From Cyanobacteria bacterium UBA11153 (GTDB lineage Bacteria > Cyanobacteriota > Cyanobacteriia > Cyanobacteriales > Coleofasciculaceae): 6,302 nucleotides of DNA. Positions 5,955 through 6,302 of this stretch are shown here, in pieces. The DNA is taken from NCBI GenBank assembly GCA_003511885.1, contig DOIX01000019.1, positions 67,652 to 73,953 of the forward strand, given 5' to 3'. Under the pieces are notes generated by a model. It was given only the letters and a program-made list of their open reading frames with translations, did no database searches and was not told where the DNA came from. The stretch's first letter is position 1, and every line of letters begins with the position of its first letter. The position numbers and the translations under genes were made by a program.

Positions 5955-5984
5955 GTAGGGTTCGTTATCAGTAACGCACCCTAC
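5955..5984. repeat. Hairpin repeat
   Basis: Arms GTAGGGTTCGTTA (5955-5967) and TAACGCACCCTAC (5972-5984) pair with one mismatch around a 4-nt loop. This is the common cyanobacterial GTAGGGTGCGTTA type of intergenic palindrome. It lacks a U-tract, so a terminator role is not supported. Confidence 0.7.
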
Positions 5985-6106
5985 TGAGGTGATGAGGTTA
6001 ATGGATAATCTGCCGTTCCGCGTTTCGCTACAGCTATAATCCGGGCGGCAGGCACCTCTACGTTATCGGTTTTCGGGTTGTGTGCGGCGTTGCGTGGACT
6101 TTGTAA
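5981..6106 (-). pseudogene. Possible C-terminal remnant of an HU/IHF-like DNA-binding protein
   Basis: The minus strand carries a short open frame ending in TAG at 5983-5981. It encodes PRNAAHNPKTDNVEVPAAR and then IIAVAKRGTADYPLTSSPQ. The NPKT-(x)-VE(V/I)PA(A)(R/K) order is what follows the DNA-binding arm tip of HU-family proteins (NPKTGxxIEIPAxKVPAF). If this is right, only the last third of a ~90-residue protein remains. The frame continues upstream (to a stop at 6196-6194), but only through the 55-bp tandem repeat, which encodes nothing HU-like, and no start codon context is seen. The stop lies in the hairpin repeat. The match is short and may be chance, so confidence is low. Confidence 0.3.
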
Positions 6107-6212
6107 CCTCAAGGGGCAGGGCGAAGGATTTTGATAGGTTATTGCGATCCCACAGCAGTTACCCCAAGGGGCAGGGCGAAGGATTTTGATAGATTATTGC
6201 GATCCCACAGCA
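6103..6212 (+). repeat. 55-bp tandem repeat, two full units
   Basis: Units 6103-6157 and 6158-6212 differ at 3 of 55 positions. Each begins GTTACCCCAAGGGG (with changes in the first) and ends GATCCCACAGCA. A third unit starts at 6213 and matches for about 34 bases with 6 differences before it becomes repeat A2. The tandem array and the A family therefore share a head sequence. Confidence 0.85.
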
Positions 6213-6215
6213 GTT

Positions 6216-6302
6216 ACCCCAAGGGGCCCGGTGAAGCATTGCGATATAAATATTCGGGTAAAAAACAAAGGTTATCGCTGCAATGCTTCGCCCCTACATA
6301 GA
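6216..6302 (+). repeat. 87-bp interspersed repeat, copy A2
   Basis: This is the second copy of 1010-1096, in the same orientation, with 6 differences in 87 bases. Here the arms GAAGCATTGC (6233-6242) and GCAATGCTTC (6280-6289) are perfectly complementary, so this copy keeps the stem that A1 has partly lost. The window ends inside or at the edge of the match, so its right boundary is unknown. Confidence 0.85.

Larger units (their letters stand above)
5435..6302. other. Gene-free, repeat-rich region
   Basis: No intact gene is visible in these 868 bases. The region holds, in order, an IS200/IS605-like end with nested hairpin repeats (5488-5702), dispersed repeat C copy 2 (5718-5750), a 14-bp tandem duplication (5812-5839), a plus-strand frame open for 60 codons (5764-5943) of unclear meaning, a hairpin repeat (5955-5984), a possible HU-like gene remnant (5981-6106, -), a 55-bp tandem repeat (6103-6212) and repeat copy A2 running into the window end. 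The density of different repeats suggests a site that accumulates insertions. Confidence 0.75.

Noticed and set aside
6103..6302. Possible CRISPR array
   Set aside because: The tandem units follow one another directly and are nearly identical over all 55 bases, so there are no unique spacers; no cas gene is present.
5435..6302. Intact transposase (tnpA/tnpB) linked to the IS-like end
   Set aside because: I read both strands and found no frame with a TnpB zinc finger, RuvC motif or a TnpA HUH motif; only end sequences are present.

Overview
The window looks like chromosomal DNA of a filamentous cyanobacterium (Oscillatoria/Lyngbya/Microcoleus type is an inference; no rRNA is present). The evidence is two proteins of families known essentially only from cyanobacteria (DUF3146 and DUF3084), a CIA30-containing atypical SDR of the cyanobacterial/chloroplast HCF173 type, three exact HIP1 octamers (GCGATCGC), and many degenerate heptamer (STRR-like) repeats between genes.

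Layout: trpA (99-893, +) is followed by a gene-free stretch (894-1293) holding two copies, in opposite orientation, of a hairpin-forming interspersed repeat. Next come an SDR/CIA30 fusion gene (1294-2772, -), a divergent spacer, a small DUF3146 gene with a GTG start (2928-3191, +), a heptamer-rich spacer, a short RuvC/YqgF-fold nuclease-like gene (3388-3795, -) and a membrane-anchored coiled-coil DUF3084 gene (3860-5434, -). The last two are co-directional, 64 bp apart, and may be co-transcribed, with the DUF3084 gene first. From 5435 to the end (868 bp) no intact gene is visible. This stretch is a patchwork of a likely IS200/IS605-type right end with the look of a TnpB-associated omegaRNA but no tnpB, nested hairpin repeats, tandem repeats, a possible remnant of an HU-like gene, and a second copy of the 87-bp repeat first seen at 1010-1096.

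The genes do not form an obvious single pathway. trpA supplies the alpha subunit of tryptophan synthase, the SDR/CIA30 protein resembles factors acting in photosystem assembly or psbA expression, and the other three are conserved cyanobacterial genes of poorly defined function. No defence system, CRISPR array or intact mobile element is visible. The most interesting material is the repeat-rich right end, above all the stand-alone omegaRNA-like element just upstream of the DUF3084 gene.
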